This document shows positions 10,563-21,999 of a DNA stretch of 64,000 bases, in pieces. Position 1 is the stretch's first letter; each line of letters begins with the position of its first letter. The stretch comes from Patella vulgata (lineage: Eukaryota > Mollusca > Gastropoda > Patellidae), in NCBI RefSeq assembly GCF_932274485.2, contig NC_065883.2, forward strand, positions 45,850,539 to 45,914,538. Direction: 5' to 3'. Below the pieces are notes generated by a model. That model worked only from the letters and a program-made list of their open reading frames with translations, had not been told where the DNA came from and searched no databases. Made by a program: the position numbers and the translations under genes.

Positions 10563-13500
10563 GGGACATACTATATACCGGAAAACACCGAAAAACAACC
10601 GGAAAAAACGAAAAACAACCGGAAAAAAACGGAAAACAACCGGAAAACACCATTTTATACTGAATACCGGAAAACACCGGAAAAACACTAAATACCGGAA
10701 AACATCCTAAATACCGGAAAACACCCTAAATAGGTAACCGGGAGCCTGGTCCTCTGTATGCGGTTTTGGACCAAGTGAGCGCCGATGAAGGAAGGTCAAG
10801 GCCATTACGATGTTCAGTTTACAAATAGCCCCCCCCCCCCCAAAAAAAAAAAATAAAAAAATTCCGATTTTTTTTTCCAAAATTTGGGATGCCTATTATG
10901 TTTAGAATGTTTTAAAAGACGCAATCAGTCTACCTCCATCATTGACCATATTTTTTTTTGTATTTTAATTTTAGTTTTCAGTAAATTTCAGTAGATATTA
11001 TGTTTTGAATGTTTTAAAAGACGCAATCAGTCTACCTCCATCATTGAACATATTTTATTTTGTATTTTAATTTTAGTTTTCAGTAAATTTCAGTATACAT
11101 CAGTGTTTCAGTATTTCAGTAGATTTAACACTGCCCTCGGAGAGCCCCATTATATGCCGGTTGCGCCGGTCTCCTGATTCTTACCAGTAACGCTGGCATC
11201 AGGGTGGTACGAAGTAGTGGAATAAAATAAAACCAAGTACGAACAATCCAAACCATAAGACAGAATTCGAAGTCCTAAAAAACGTTATAGGCAAAATAGT
11301 GTATTCAAGCAAAATAGTGTAATCAGCAAATGGACTGCTCCTCGTGTACAAATTACACGACAAACAGTGGTAACAGGTGTCCGGAAGAGTAAGCTTACCC
11401 TGGGCCAACTCCTCCCTGGATAACAAAAAATCGCATCATAAAACAGCAAGTATCATCAAAAGCGAGTTAATAAATCTCTGAATAGTTCGAGTTGAAGAAC
11501 CAGGTTTAACCGCTATGTGTCCTAATCACCAAACGAAATGGATGCCACGCAATTCTCGGACAGGCTGTAATCTGAAAAGTGTCTATCCTTTCCAAGAGCT
11601 ATCCATCTCGTTGGAAGGGCTAAAAATCTACTTGTTTCTGAGCTTACTTTCATTCCAGGGTCAAATATAATCACTTGAACCATAATAATATTCAACATAT
11701 TCCATCAAATTCCGAGGGCCTCACACAGGATTTTTTTCTGGATTACTTTTCGAGCTTTTTTCCCCAACTTGTTGACCAGTTTTCCTTGAGAAAACCCCAA
11801 CTTTCGCCCAATTGTCCATGAGACAACTACATATTCTATCTTACTGCATTGACGGGAAGTGTTAAGCTGGACGTCTTTGAAAAGGGTTGATCGATAAATT
11901 TTTAAGGAAGCAATTGTTGTTTTTGTTTGTGAAATAGAGGTCTCGAGTCGATGAGTCTAGTTTCCCCCCGAGAACCGCAGGCAACCAATTTGTTTTATGT
12001 ACTACTATCGTAGTAAAACATTACTATGTTAACCACATCCTGGTGGCTGAATACTTACACCGAATGCGTATTCGAAAAAAAATTTCCCCGAGAAAATGTT
12101 TTTTCCGACAATCGATATTCGAGATGTCTCCTGTTGCACAAATTATGCTGCAATGTATAAGAACTTGCATCCTTTGATCTGAAGATTGTAGATGGAAAAG
12201 TATCATTTGCACTATTTCAAAGTAAACATGCATTTTCGTATATCATCCCGTAATTTGTGATTAATGACAATGACTGTGAAAATAATATGGGTTGAGGAAC
12301 GGAAGATCTATGTTCGTCACGTGACTGGACAATTCCACCCCCGTCTCACCCTGACGATGATCCCTCCCGGAGCGGCGCGGCGCGGCGCGCTCTCTAAAAA
12401 AAATCTCGGGCACAGTTTACTCTTCTAAGTTTTCCGGTAGCTATTTAGTAACCCGGAGTTTGGTCCTCGTGTGTGGTTTTGGACCAAGTGAGCGCTGATG
12501 AAATAAGTTCATTAACATACAAGCGAGCGATCGCCTACGGTCAAAGAAAAATTTCTTTTCAGATTTTTTAAAACAATTTCTTCTCCCAAATTTCTCTCTC
12601 TCAAAAAAAAAAAAATTTCAGTATTTTTCTCTGTAAAATTATTTTCTACGGAATGTTTTTTTGTAAAACCAATTTCTCGGAAAAATTCCATTTTTTTTTT
12701 TGTGACAGAAAATTTTTTGGTTCAAAAAAATTTGGGAGAAAAAATAAATCGGAAATTTTTTTTTGATGTGGGGGGCTATTTGTAAAACGAACATCGTAAT
12801 GACCTTGACCTTCCTTCTTCGGCGCTCACTTGGTCCAAAACCGCACACAGAGGACCAGGCTCCGGGTTACTTATTTAGGGTGTTTTCCGGTATTTAGGGT
12901 GTTTTCCGGTATTTAGGGTGTTTTCCGGTATTTAGTGTTTTTCGGGTTTTTTCCGGTATTCAGTATAAAATGGTGTTTTCCGGTTTTAAAAAAAAACATT
13001 CCGTAGAAAATAATTTTTCAGAGAAAAATCCTGGGAAAAAAATTTGAATTGTTTTTTGAGATAAATTTGGGAGAAGAAATTGTTAAAAAAAATCTGAAAA
13101 GAAATTTTCCTTTGACCGTAGGCGATCGCTCGCTTGTATGTTAATGAACTTATTTCATCAGCGCTCACCTGGTCCAAAACCACACACGAGGACCAAACTC
13201 CGGGTTACTAAATAGCTACCGGAAAACTTAGAAGAGTAAACTGTGCCTGCGATTTTTTTAGAGCGCGCGCCGCGCGGCGCCGCTCCGGGAGGGATCATCG
13301 TAAGGGTGGGACGGGGGTGGAATTGTCCAATCACGTGACGAACATAGATCTTCCGTTCCTCAACCCATATTATTTCCACAGTCATTGTCATTAATCATAA
13401 ATTACGGGATGATATACGAAAATGCAGGTTTACTTTGAAATAGTGCAAATGATACTTTTCCATCTACAATCTTCAGATCAAAGGATGCAAGTTCTTACAC

Positions 13501-14777
13501 AGTGCAGCATAATTTGTGCAACAGAAGACATCTCGAATATCGATTGTCGGAAAAAACATTTTCTCGGGGACATTTTTTTCCGAATACGCATTCGTTGTAA
13601 GTCTTCAGCCACCAGGAAGTGGTTAACATAGTAATGTTTTACTACGATAGTAGTACATAAAACAAATTGGTTGCCTGAGGTTCTCGGGGGGAAAGTAGCC
13701 TCATCGGCTAGAGTCCTCTATTTCACAAGCAAAAACAACAATTGCTTCCTTGAAAATTTATCGATCAACCCTTTTCACAGACGTTCAGCTTACCACTTCC
13801 CGTCAATGTAGTAAGATAGAATATGTAGTTTTCTCATGGATAATTGGGCGAAAGTTGGGGTTTTCTCAAGGAAAACTGGTCAACGAGTTGGGGAAAAAAG
13901 CTCGAAAAGTAATCCAGAAAAAAATCCTGTGAGCGGCCCTCGGAATATGATGGAATATGTTGAATATTATTATGGTTGAAGTGATTATATTTGACCCTGG
14001 AATGAAAGTAAGCTCAGAAACAAGTAGATTTTTAGCCCTTCCAACGAGATGGATAGCTCTTGGAAAGGATAGACACTTTTCAGATTATAGCCTGTCCGAG
14101 AATTGCGTGGCATCCATTTCGTTTGGTGATTAGGACACATAGCGGTTAAACCTGGAACTTCAACTCGAACTATTCAGAGATTTATTAACTCGCTTTTGAT
14201 GATACTTGCTGTTTTATGGTGCGATTTTTTGTTACCTAGGGAGGAGTTGGCCTAATCGTGCCTTCCACTAATTCGTACAACCCTGATGCCAGCGTTACTA
14301 GTAAGAATCAGGAGCCCTCCGAGGGCTGTGTTTAATCTACTGAAATACTGAAACACTGAAATCTACTGAAATTTACTGAAAACTAAAATTAAAATACAAA
14401 ATAAAATATGGTCAATGATAGAGGTAGACTGATTGCGTCTTTTAAAACATTCAAAACATAATAGGCATCAACAAAATTTTGGAGAAGAAAAAATCGGAAT
14501 TTTTTTTTTTTTTTTTTTGGGGGGGGGGGGGGCTATTTGTAAAACGAACATCGTAATGACCTTGACCTTCCCTTATCGGCGCTCACTTGGTCCAAAACCG
14601 CAGACAGAGGACCAGGCTCTGGGTTACCTATTTAGGGTGTTTTCCGGTATTTAGGATGTTTTCCGGTATTTAGTGTTTTTCCGGTATTTTCCGGTATTTA
14701 GTATAAAATGGTGTTTTCCGGTGTTTTCCGGTTGTTTTCCTGTGTTTTCCGGTGTTTTCCAGTATATAGTATCGCCC
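10563..14777. mobile_element. Large hairpin foldback element FB2 (4.2 kb)
   Basis: Termini match FB1: left GGGACATACTATATACCGG, right TATAGTATCGCCC. The arms are 10563-12661 and 12985-14777, reverse complements over about 1.8 kb. Shared landmarks include TGATGCCAGCG / CGCTGGCATCA, CCGGAGCGGCGCGGCG, CTACGATAGTAGTACATAA and CGATCGCTCGCTTGTATG. The left arm has an extra 180-bp segment (about 11219-11398) and a 100-bp tandem duplication (10897-11095). The 320-bp loop contains a partial extra copy of the family's right half. Flanking 8-mers ATTTGGAC and ATTCGTCC agree at only 5 of 8 positions, so a target duplication is doubtful. No transposase is encoded. Confidence 0.85.
12720..12987. repeat. 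Partial foldback right half in the FB2 loop
   Basis: This matches the right half of FB1 (about 6500-6750): GGGGGGCTATTTGTAAAACG, then CACTTGGTCCAAAACC, then tandem GTGTTTTCCGGTATTTAGG units. It stops before the terminal TATATAGTAT sequence. Its presence in the hairpin loop shows an extra rearrangement inside FB2. Confidence 0.7.
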
Positions 14778-15324
14778 ATTCGTCCCCAATCCGTGCATTA
14801 AGCATTCACATACACTGGAAATAACAGGGTGTTATTAATACTTCAAAATATATAAAACTACAATTTTGTACTATGCTGAGACGGTAAAAACTAAAAAAAA
14901 AATCTCAAATGTAATCAATGATTTATTTGCAAACGATATGACAAGAAAAATAAAGTGGACAACGTATAGCGTTTACATTAAAAACGTCAGGTTATCGGCT
15001 TTTCTTGCCTGAACAGGAAGTCAGCGCTGATTGGACATTACATCATTAGTAAACAGACTGACGCCATCGGTCTAGTTAATGTGTACGTCATTGGTCTATA
15101 CCAGAATCTTATATAGAGAGTCTAGCCAACTGACGTCATGGACGCCATTTTGTTACCAATTCTTACGTTACAGATAGAGCCACAGTGTACAGCGTGTGCC
15201 CGATTTATATGTTTTAGATCTGCGCAAATCTATTTTCATATTCACTCAAGTGTAGGGGTAGACAATAATTATAGTAACTGTGCATTTTGCTAATTAGAAA
15301 TCTTTCGGATTTAATCATTTGTGT
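14778..15324. other. No recognisable gene
   Basis: Non-repetitive AT-rich DNA between FB2 and a SINE fragment. I see no coding signature, RNA gene or element terminus. The region around 15000-15200 is less AT-biased, but no open frame of note is present. Confidence 0.4.
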
Positions 15325-15461
15325 GTTTCCGTGTTGGGTGGTCGAGTGATCTAACACGTGCGCTTTAGATCATAAGGTCTGTTATTGAATCAATTGGCGA
15401 TGTAATGTTTCGATCTAAAGATTCTACGTGACAAGGACGTAGGGCCGCCTGTCCACCCTCG
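15325..15461 (+). mobile_element. tRNA-derived SINE fragment (family A)
   Basis: The tRNA-like head GGGTGGTCGAGTGATCTAAC (A-box region) is followed by ATCATAAGGTCTGTTATTGA and a degenerate B-box, then CGTGACAAGGACGTAGGG. It matches the fuller copy at 49900-50165 with divergence. The 12-kb palindrome begins at 15462 and cuts it off. Confidence 0.7.
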
Positions 15462-17289
15462 TGGCCAACTAAACCCCTTAACGCCGACTAAAATTTTTCC
15501 CCTAAAACTCGGCGAGTCGGCGATATAGGAATGAACCCTTTTCAGAAATCCTCTTTTTAGGTTACATTTCTAAAAAAAAGGGTCTTACATGGACATAAAG
15601 AATATTAAAAGAAAATGTTTAATGCCTTCTTATTCTCATTATAATGAGAATAAAAGACATTAAAACTGATTTGAATCTCTTTTTTTAAAATTATAATGAA
15701 TTGGATTTGTGTCAGATAGACTTAATTTACTTCTTTTTTGCTCTAAAATTTGAGGCTAGTTATATTGGAAATATTTATATGTGCCATAAACTGTAATTGA
15801 CAAGTAATTGAAATGTAATTGACCATTACATTAATTACATTTCCATTACTCATTACTTTTGAAATCGTCCATTACTCATTACATGGCCATTACTTAAAAA
15901 ATGTAATGATTACATTCCATTACCCTAGCCCTGCACCTATCATGTTCCCGCAGTTGCAAAACCTTAAAAATGGTCTGCATTGTTGATGTTGTTTATTAAA
16001 AACTTAACGTCCATGACATAAGGTATGATATTGTGGACAGGTTGATTTAATTAAGTTATTTACACATGAAGGAGTAATATATAGAAGATGGGTAAAAACA
16101 CTAAAAATAAAAAGTTCTTGTAAATTTAAATTTCACCTTAAAACACAGCTCCAAAATCGCCATCGTGGGAAGAGGAACCTGCGTTGTGACCATAGAGTTT
16201 ATAGAAACTAGAGTCCGCACTGATTACGTGACATCGTGCCGAAACGGGAGCTTGTCGGCCATGTTAGGTCCGGGGAGTTTAAACGTAAATACCCGGATGT
16301 TTACTATATTATCGCATCAATCAATCTGTGTCCAACTATTTTAAAACGTGCACAAATATTTTTTCTTTTTTAATTTTCTCATCCAAATATTTATTGTGTA
16401 ATAGTATTAATCAAAAATAATAATCAAGATCCGGCAATACTATATACCGGAAACACCGGAAAACACCGGGAAACGACAGAAAACACCGGGAAACTACCGG
16501 AAAACGCCATGTTATACTGAATACCGGAAAACACGGGAAAACCACTAAATACCGGAAAACACACTAAATACCGGAAAACACCCTAAATAGGCAACAAAGA
16601 GTTTGGTCGTCTGTTTGCGGAGAGTTAGGGTTATTGTTAGGGCTAGGGTTAGGTTTTTCCGGTGTTTTTCAGAGGACCAGCGGTGGGTTAGGTTTAAGAA
16701 TTTGGGGGAGAGGTTAAGTCTCCACATAAGCACTGACCTAGGATGATGAAAAATTAGTTTGTGATATTTCCTAGTTTTATTAAGAATACATACAATACAT
16801 TAGATTTATATACAAAGGCGATTTCACTGTTTTTTGGTGTTGGTTGGGCTTATGTTCTTCCTTGGATGGTGCTTCTGGTATTTTTGTTTCTGAAGAAAAA
16901 AGAAAATAAATTTGAGGCTCTCGGGGGAATTGGATTTTCTAAAAAAAATCGTGTTTATTCCACATCACCGGGTTAGGGCTAGGGATTATTATATCTAGTT
17001 GATTTTATTTACTAACGGTTAGGGATAGGATTTGATATATGGTTTGTTTTGGGTTAGGGTTGAGACTGGTCTTGTTTAATCTAATTTACTGTGCACTAGG
17101 ATGTCGTTAAGATTTTTATTTTTAGAATCTGAAATTATAAGTTTCTGTGTGAATATTTTCGGGTGATTTTCTTGGAGATCAGTATAGTGTTTTCTGATGA
17201 ATTTGGATGCTCTTGCTCTAAATGGAACTACAAAAGGGGCTATTGCGCTAGCCGTATGAATATTCAAACCTAGGGGGGCTGTTATTTTC

Positions 17290-19243
17290 AATTTGTCAAT
17301 CCCGAATTTTCTCTTGTTAGCCTAAACGTTTTAATTTCTTCTGTAGTTGCAAAGTCGCTCTTGGTCTTTTCTATTGGCGTGACAATGAGATCAGAAACGC
17401 CATGATTTGGTTGGTTGAAATGAATTGAGAACGGTTTGTCTTTTTTGGTGACTATGTCTGATCGGTGACCGTTAATTCTTTCCCTAAGTGCCTTTTTTGT
17501 CCCCCCCTACGTATTGCTTGTCACATTGTCTGCATGAAATTAGATAAATTATGTTTGAACTACTGCATGAAAGTTTGTCTAATATTGGTAATTGTGTGCC
17601 AGATGTTTTGTTATGGAAATGGTCGGATATGTTTAAGATTTTGCATGTTTGACATCTTGGATGGCCACAAGTTTTGGTTTTAACTGCTGATTGCATATTA
17701 TTTGTTTCTTTGGCGGCAAGCTCAGCTAGAGTGTTGTTTTTTATACGTCGTAGATAGCGTTTGGAGTATCCCCTTTCTCTTAGTTTGCTAAATACCAGCG
17801 TGCATGCTGACTCAAAGTCAGTCATCTGAGTACATATCTTATGAAAACGGAGAATCTGAGATTTTATGATGCCAGAGAAGGTATGTTTGGGGTGAAAGGA
17901 GCTCGTGAACAATAGTTGATGTGTATCGGTTTCTTTGAAAAATACTTTAGTTTCTAGTTGGCCAGTGTTTTTGGTGTTGCTAATTTTAAAGACGGTGGTG
18001 TCAAGAAAATCTATGCTGTTATGACTTACATTTGCGGTTAATTTGACAGATGAATGATGATTGTCCAAAATGTTGAAAAACGTCCAAAATTCGTCTAGTG
18101 TGTACGTCCAGACTATGAAAACGTCATCTAGAAAGCGTCCATAGAAATCTGGTTTTAATGGACAGAGTGGCAGAACTTCCCTTTCCCACTCCACCATGAA
18201 GAGGTTTGCATAACTCGGGGCAAATCGTTTTCCCATCGCAGTTCCGGAAGACTGGAGGTATACGTGGTCGTTGAAAGCGAAGTCATTCCTCCTCAGACAA
18301 ATGTCGAGTAGTTTGAGGTTTTCTTCGTCCGGCCTGATGGTTGCGGGTTCCTAAGAAATGCTTTCCTAACTGCTTCAATACCTGTGTTGTTATCAATGTT
18401 TGTGTACATGCTCTGTACGTCGATGGATATTAAAATGGTGTGTTCGGGGATTCTTAACTGTTTGATTTTGCGAATGAAATCGTTAGTGTCTTTAAGGTAG
18501 GATACGTTTTGGCATGCTAGGTGTAATAAGAAATGGTCTATATATTGTGATACATTGTATGATTCGCTGCACAGTCTGATATTATTGGGCGTCCCTTGGG
18601 TAATTTATTAGGTATAAATCATTCTGTTTCTGGATTTTTATGTATTTTTGGTAGTGTATAGAGATGTCTTTGTCGGCAATCAGATTTAGCAGATAGATAA
18701 TCATATTGTTTTGCTGTTATGTATTCCTTATCCTGCAATTCATGTAAGATGTTTATTAAAGTTGCGGTTTCCATAAAGATGGGTTGGTCTAATTTAGTGT
18801 AATGTATAGGATTACTTAATTGTTTTTCTGCCTCTGAGATATAGTCTGCGCTATTCATTATGACAAAACACGAGCCTTTGTCGCTTTTCTTAATTATTAT
18901 GTTTTTATCTTTTTTAAGGGTGTTTAATGCTGTTTTAGTTGCTGGGTTGAGTTTTTGTGATTGTGGTTGAAGGGATGATATTTCTATATTCATTTCGTCG
19001 AAAGTTTTTAGGATGACTGGCGATAATGACTTTTTAGGTGGTTTCCATGTGGATTTTGCTGTGAATAATTTTTTTACCTCTGCCGGGTTTGTTCCTAAAA
19101 AAATAAGTCAACGAAAGTGTTCTTTGGAAGCGATCGGTTGCCTGGGTGATGGGGTCCATGGATGTTATTGTGGGGGTTGGGATGAATTTAAGGCCTTTAT
19201 CAAGAATGTTCATTTCTAGGGGGCTAAGAAGTCTGTCGCTCAA
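17290..19243 (-). pseudogene. PLE reverse transcriptase + GIY-YIG, copy C
   Basis: Successive fragments on the minus strand: MSDRLLSPLEMNI (19243), DKGSCFVIMNSADY to TLPKIHKNPE (18993-18619), then a 250-residue piece (18236-17484). That piece holds MGKRFAPSYANLF, GRFLDDVFIVW (the catalytic DD), NSIDFLDTTVF, the linker CGHPRCQTC and the start of the GIY-YIG core (IIYLISCRQCDKQYVG). In copy C the RT thumb and endonuclease are in one continuous frame, confirming that RT and GIY-YIG belong to a single polyprotein. The frame is broken several times upstream and once inside the endonuclease. Confidence 0.85.
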
Positions 19244-19433
19244 ATTGACAACTGTCTGTCCTAAAGACGGCTTCTCATTCCTTTTCCCTAATCCTAGTTT
19301 AAATTCCTCATCCAGCAGTTGATGATCTCTCTGGCCGTGTCTGGGCTCCAGTGGATGGCGTCGTTACCTTTCAGTTGTATTTTGCCCTTGAAGGTTGGTA
19401 ATGTGGTGGCGTTTGGTGAAGGTGCAGTGGAGA

Positions 19434-20057
19434 TCAGTTGGTTGTAGCTGGTGATGTTTTGGTAGGCGATCGGATTTTCTTAACGGAATCGGGAAGAAGT
19501 TGGGGGTCTGTGTGGCCAAGAAAGCCTGTATCATATGTTGTTGGGAAAGCTGCTCTGGTCACCTTGACTTGATCTACCATCTGCTCGTGTATCATTGGTC
19601 CACTTTCCTCCCTGTTGTTGAGCCCGACGTGTATCACTAATTCCTCTGGTGCGTGCGGGGGCGTGGCAATTTTAGAGACTTTGGACAGTAGGCGATGGAA
19701 CTCTGTGTTCACACTATCCTGAAGTCACTTGCCGTAGGACTTCTTTGCCCATGCTAGGCCGTGGCTAGTGTACTCTTGTACAGCATCTTTGGTAAAGTGA
19801 CGTGACTTCAAGTACTCCATTTCCTCCGCTAGCATGGCTCGGTAGTGTGTCGACAGGGATGAGGCGACGTACTTGGCCCATTTCGAGTTTAATTTCTCAA
19901 TTTTAGTGGCTATGGTAGGCGTCTTCATGGCCGGCTTCACGAAATTATTCATGTTTTGGATCTTCCAAGTGAAACTTCTGGTTGGTGTTCCATTCTCCTG
20001 ACTCTCCATACTGATCAAGTAGTGGAGGCATTGGAGGACCTCAAAGAAGGCTTTCAC
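19434..20057 (-). pseudogene. PLE upstream ORF remnant, copy C
   Basis: Two fragments: 20057-19725 is the N-terminal helical region (MKAFFEVLQCLHYL...SFTWKIQNMN), and 19712-19434 continues to ATPPH and then jumps straight to APEELVIHVGLNNREE. Compared with the 413-residue copy A ORF, the proline-rich linker and the block containing the putative catalytic Ser (IGSSN) are deleted. The block III Asn region remains. It is therefore a deletion derivative and cannot be an active hydrolase. Confidence 0.75.
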
Positions 20058-20468
20058 GACACCTGCATTTTCTGACGGTGGTTGGCGCTGGTTTGGTTGT
20101 CGTTTTGGTTGGCGCTGGTTTGGTTGTCGACTTGGTTGGTGCTGGTTTGGTTGGTGCTGGTTTGGTTGTCTCGACTTGGTTGGTGCTGGTTTGGTTGGTG
20201 GTGGTTGGTGGAAGCCTGGCGGTGGTTGGAGTCTGTGGAAGCTGTGGCCATTATATTGGTAGTTGAGTGGGCGTGGGAAGGAGTGGGCGTCTGGTGCGGG
20301 GCCTATCCATGTTCTAGAAGTGGTGGGTGGGGAAAAAAATACTTGTGTGGACGTTGTGCAAATGGGACAAGATAAGAAAGATGTAAAGACGAGATACAGT
20401 ACAGATTGAAGAGAAGGGGGGGGGGAATAAAATGTTTTTCGGTGTTTTCCGGTTTTTTCCGGTATATA

Positions 20469-21999
20469 TACTATTCAAAAAAAGTAGGGGATATTTGATT
20501 TTGGGGGCATAATACTAAAATATGCAAATGACTACGAAAAAAGTCACTATAGAACCTAACAGTAGAAACATTTCCAGTTACATGTGACGCCCAAACGCAC
20601 CAATAGCTACCGCATGGAATGCAGGTGATGCTTGGGATCATCATGGGGGTCCAACCCAAGATTTGCACGACTCTGACTTTGAATGTTACAGTCATTGTGG
20701 CATTGAATTCCAGGGTGGAAACATCAGTTTAATTGTTTTAGTGACCAGAAAACAAATTTTGATATGCGTCGGCTTACCCAAAATGAAAGGTTACGTGCCC
20801 TTGGCATGCTACAGATCGGCACAACACAGGCGGTTGTGGCGCGGACGATGAATGTTTCTCAGTCTGTCATAAGCAGGCTATGGTCCAGATACCGTGATAC
20901 ACAATCTGTACAGGACAGACCACGCTCAGGTCGACCAAGGGCGACAACTCAAGCCCAGGATCGATTTATCCGTACCTTGGCCTTGAGAAATCGTGTCATC
21001 ACAGCAAATCAGATCAGCGCTCGTCTTCAAACAGACACTGGTGTGAGAGTGAGTGGCCAGACGATTCGGAATCGACTGCATAGGGGTCACCTTCGCGCCC
21101 GACTTCCTCGCGTGATCCATTGTTTGAGAGATCATCACATTCAGGCAAGACGTCGTTGGTGTAGGGATCGTCAACACTGGGATAATCGACGCTGGAGCAA
21201 TGTGATGTTTTCAGATGAGTCAAGGTTCACTGTTGATTTTTTGGACAGACGTAGGAGGGTGTGGCGTCGTCGTAACGAGCGCTTCCAAGACGTTAACGTC
21301 ATCAGACATGATCGATTTGGGGGTGGTTCTGTTATGGTGTGGGGAGGCATCACTGTTGCTGGAAGAACGGCTTTACATGTTGTTGCAGGGCGTGTAACAG
21401 GCCAGTACTACCGGGATAACATCTTGGCAGTCCATGTTGTGCCGTTCGCACGACGTCATGGCCGCCGTTTCATCTTCCAGGATGACAACGCAAGATGTCA
21501 CAGGGCCAGGATCGTTACAGGTTACCTCCAACAACAGAACATCACCACACTACCTTGGCCAGCACTGAGTCCTGACCTCTCCCCCATCGAGCATGTCTGG
21601 GACATGCTTGGGCAGAGGTTACGTCAACGTCAACAACGTCCTGCCAATGTCCAAGAACTTGCTGCTGCGTTGCAACAGGAATGGGACAATCTGGACCAAA
21701 ATGACCTTAGACGTCTCATTAGGAGTATGCCACGTCGGATCAATGCTTGTTTGGCAAACAGAGGAGGATTTACCCGTTACTGACTTGGTTGTGATGCTGT
21801 GGTAACTTTGCTGTTTGACCCCGGGTATCATTTTACCCTTATAATGGTCAGTCTGTGCCTTACTTAGTCTAACGATCATTTGGAATAAATCGATGAATGT
21901 GAACTTCATTTCATTTTGTCATTTGTTTCTTCGTCAGTTTCATTAGGTGACTTTAATAACACTTAAAAATCAAATATCCCCTACTTTTTTTGAATAGTA
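20469..21999 (+). mobile_element. Tc1/mariner transposon, copy 1 (apparently intact)
   Basis: 1531 bp with terminal inverted repeats of about 35 bp (TACTATTCAAAAAAAGTAGG...) and TA flanks at 20467-20468 and 22000-22001. It contains one transposase gene with about 295 bp of leader and 215 bp of trailer. It is inserted within the TATA of FB3's right terminus. It differs from copy 2 at about 15 sites, roughly 1%, so both moved recently. Confidence 0.95.
20764..21783 (+). CDS. Tc1-family transposase (DD34E), intact
   Basis: 339 residues, the normal Tc1 length. An N-terminal paired-like helix-turn-helix pair (residues about 5-110) is linked by the GRPR-type motif SVQDRPRSGRPRATT. The catalytic domain shows FSDESRF (first Asp), FQDDNARCHRA (second Asp) and SPDLSPIEHVWD (Glu), with 34 residues between the second Asp and the Glu, so DD34E. 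VMVWGGI is a further family hallmark. The start ATGCGTCGGCTTACC is the first Met of the frame. No stop or shift is seen, so the protein may still be functional. It excises and reinserts the element at TA sites in the nucleus. Confidence 0.95.
   Translation: MRRLTQNERLRALGMLQIGTTQAVVARTMNVSQSVISRLWSRYRDTQSVQDRPRSGRPRATTQAQDRFIRTLALRNRVITANQISARLQTDTGVRVSGQTIRNRLHRGHLRARLPRVIHCLRDHHIQARRRWCRDRQHWDNRRWSNVMFSDESRFTVDFLDRRRRVWRRRNERFQDVNVIRHDRFGGGSVMVWGGITVAGRTALHVVAGRVTGQYYRDNILAVHVVPFARRHGRRFIFQDDNARCHRARIVTGYLQQQNITTLPWPALSPDLSPIEHVWDMLGQRLRQRQQRPANVQELAAALQQEWDNLDQNDLRRLIRSMPRRINACLANRGGFTRY

Larger units (their letters stand above)
16700..20425 (-). mobile_element. Penelope-like element, copy C (inside FB3)
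   Basis: Most complete PLE layout in the window. Minus-strand order: a GGTTGGTTTGGTTGG-rich 5' region (20375-20070), the upstream ORF remnant (20057-19434), the RT (about 19243-17900), the GIY-YIG domain (about 17700-17290) and a 3' region (17278-16712). The whole PLE lies between the two foldback ends of FB3, with no second PLE in tandem. Against copy A it has an internal loss in the upstream ORF. Exact ends within FB3 are uncertain by about 20 bp. Confidence 0.85.

Noticed and set aside
12490-12510. CTGATGAAA as a hammerhead core in FB2
   Set aside because: Only the short core matches. No stem II or cleavage-site helix can be formed nearby.
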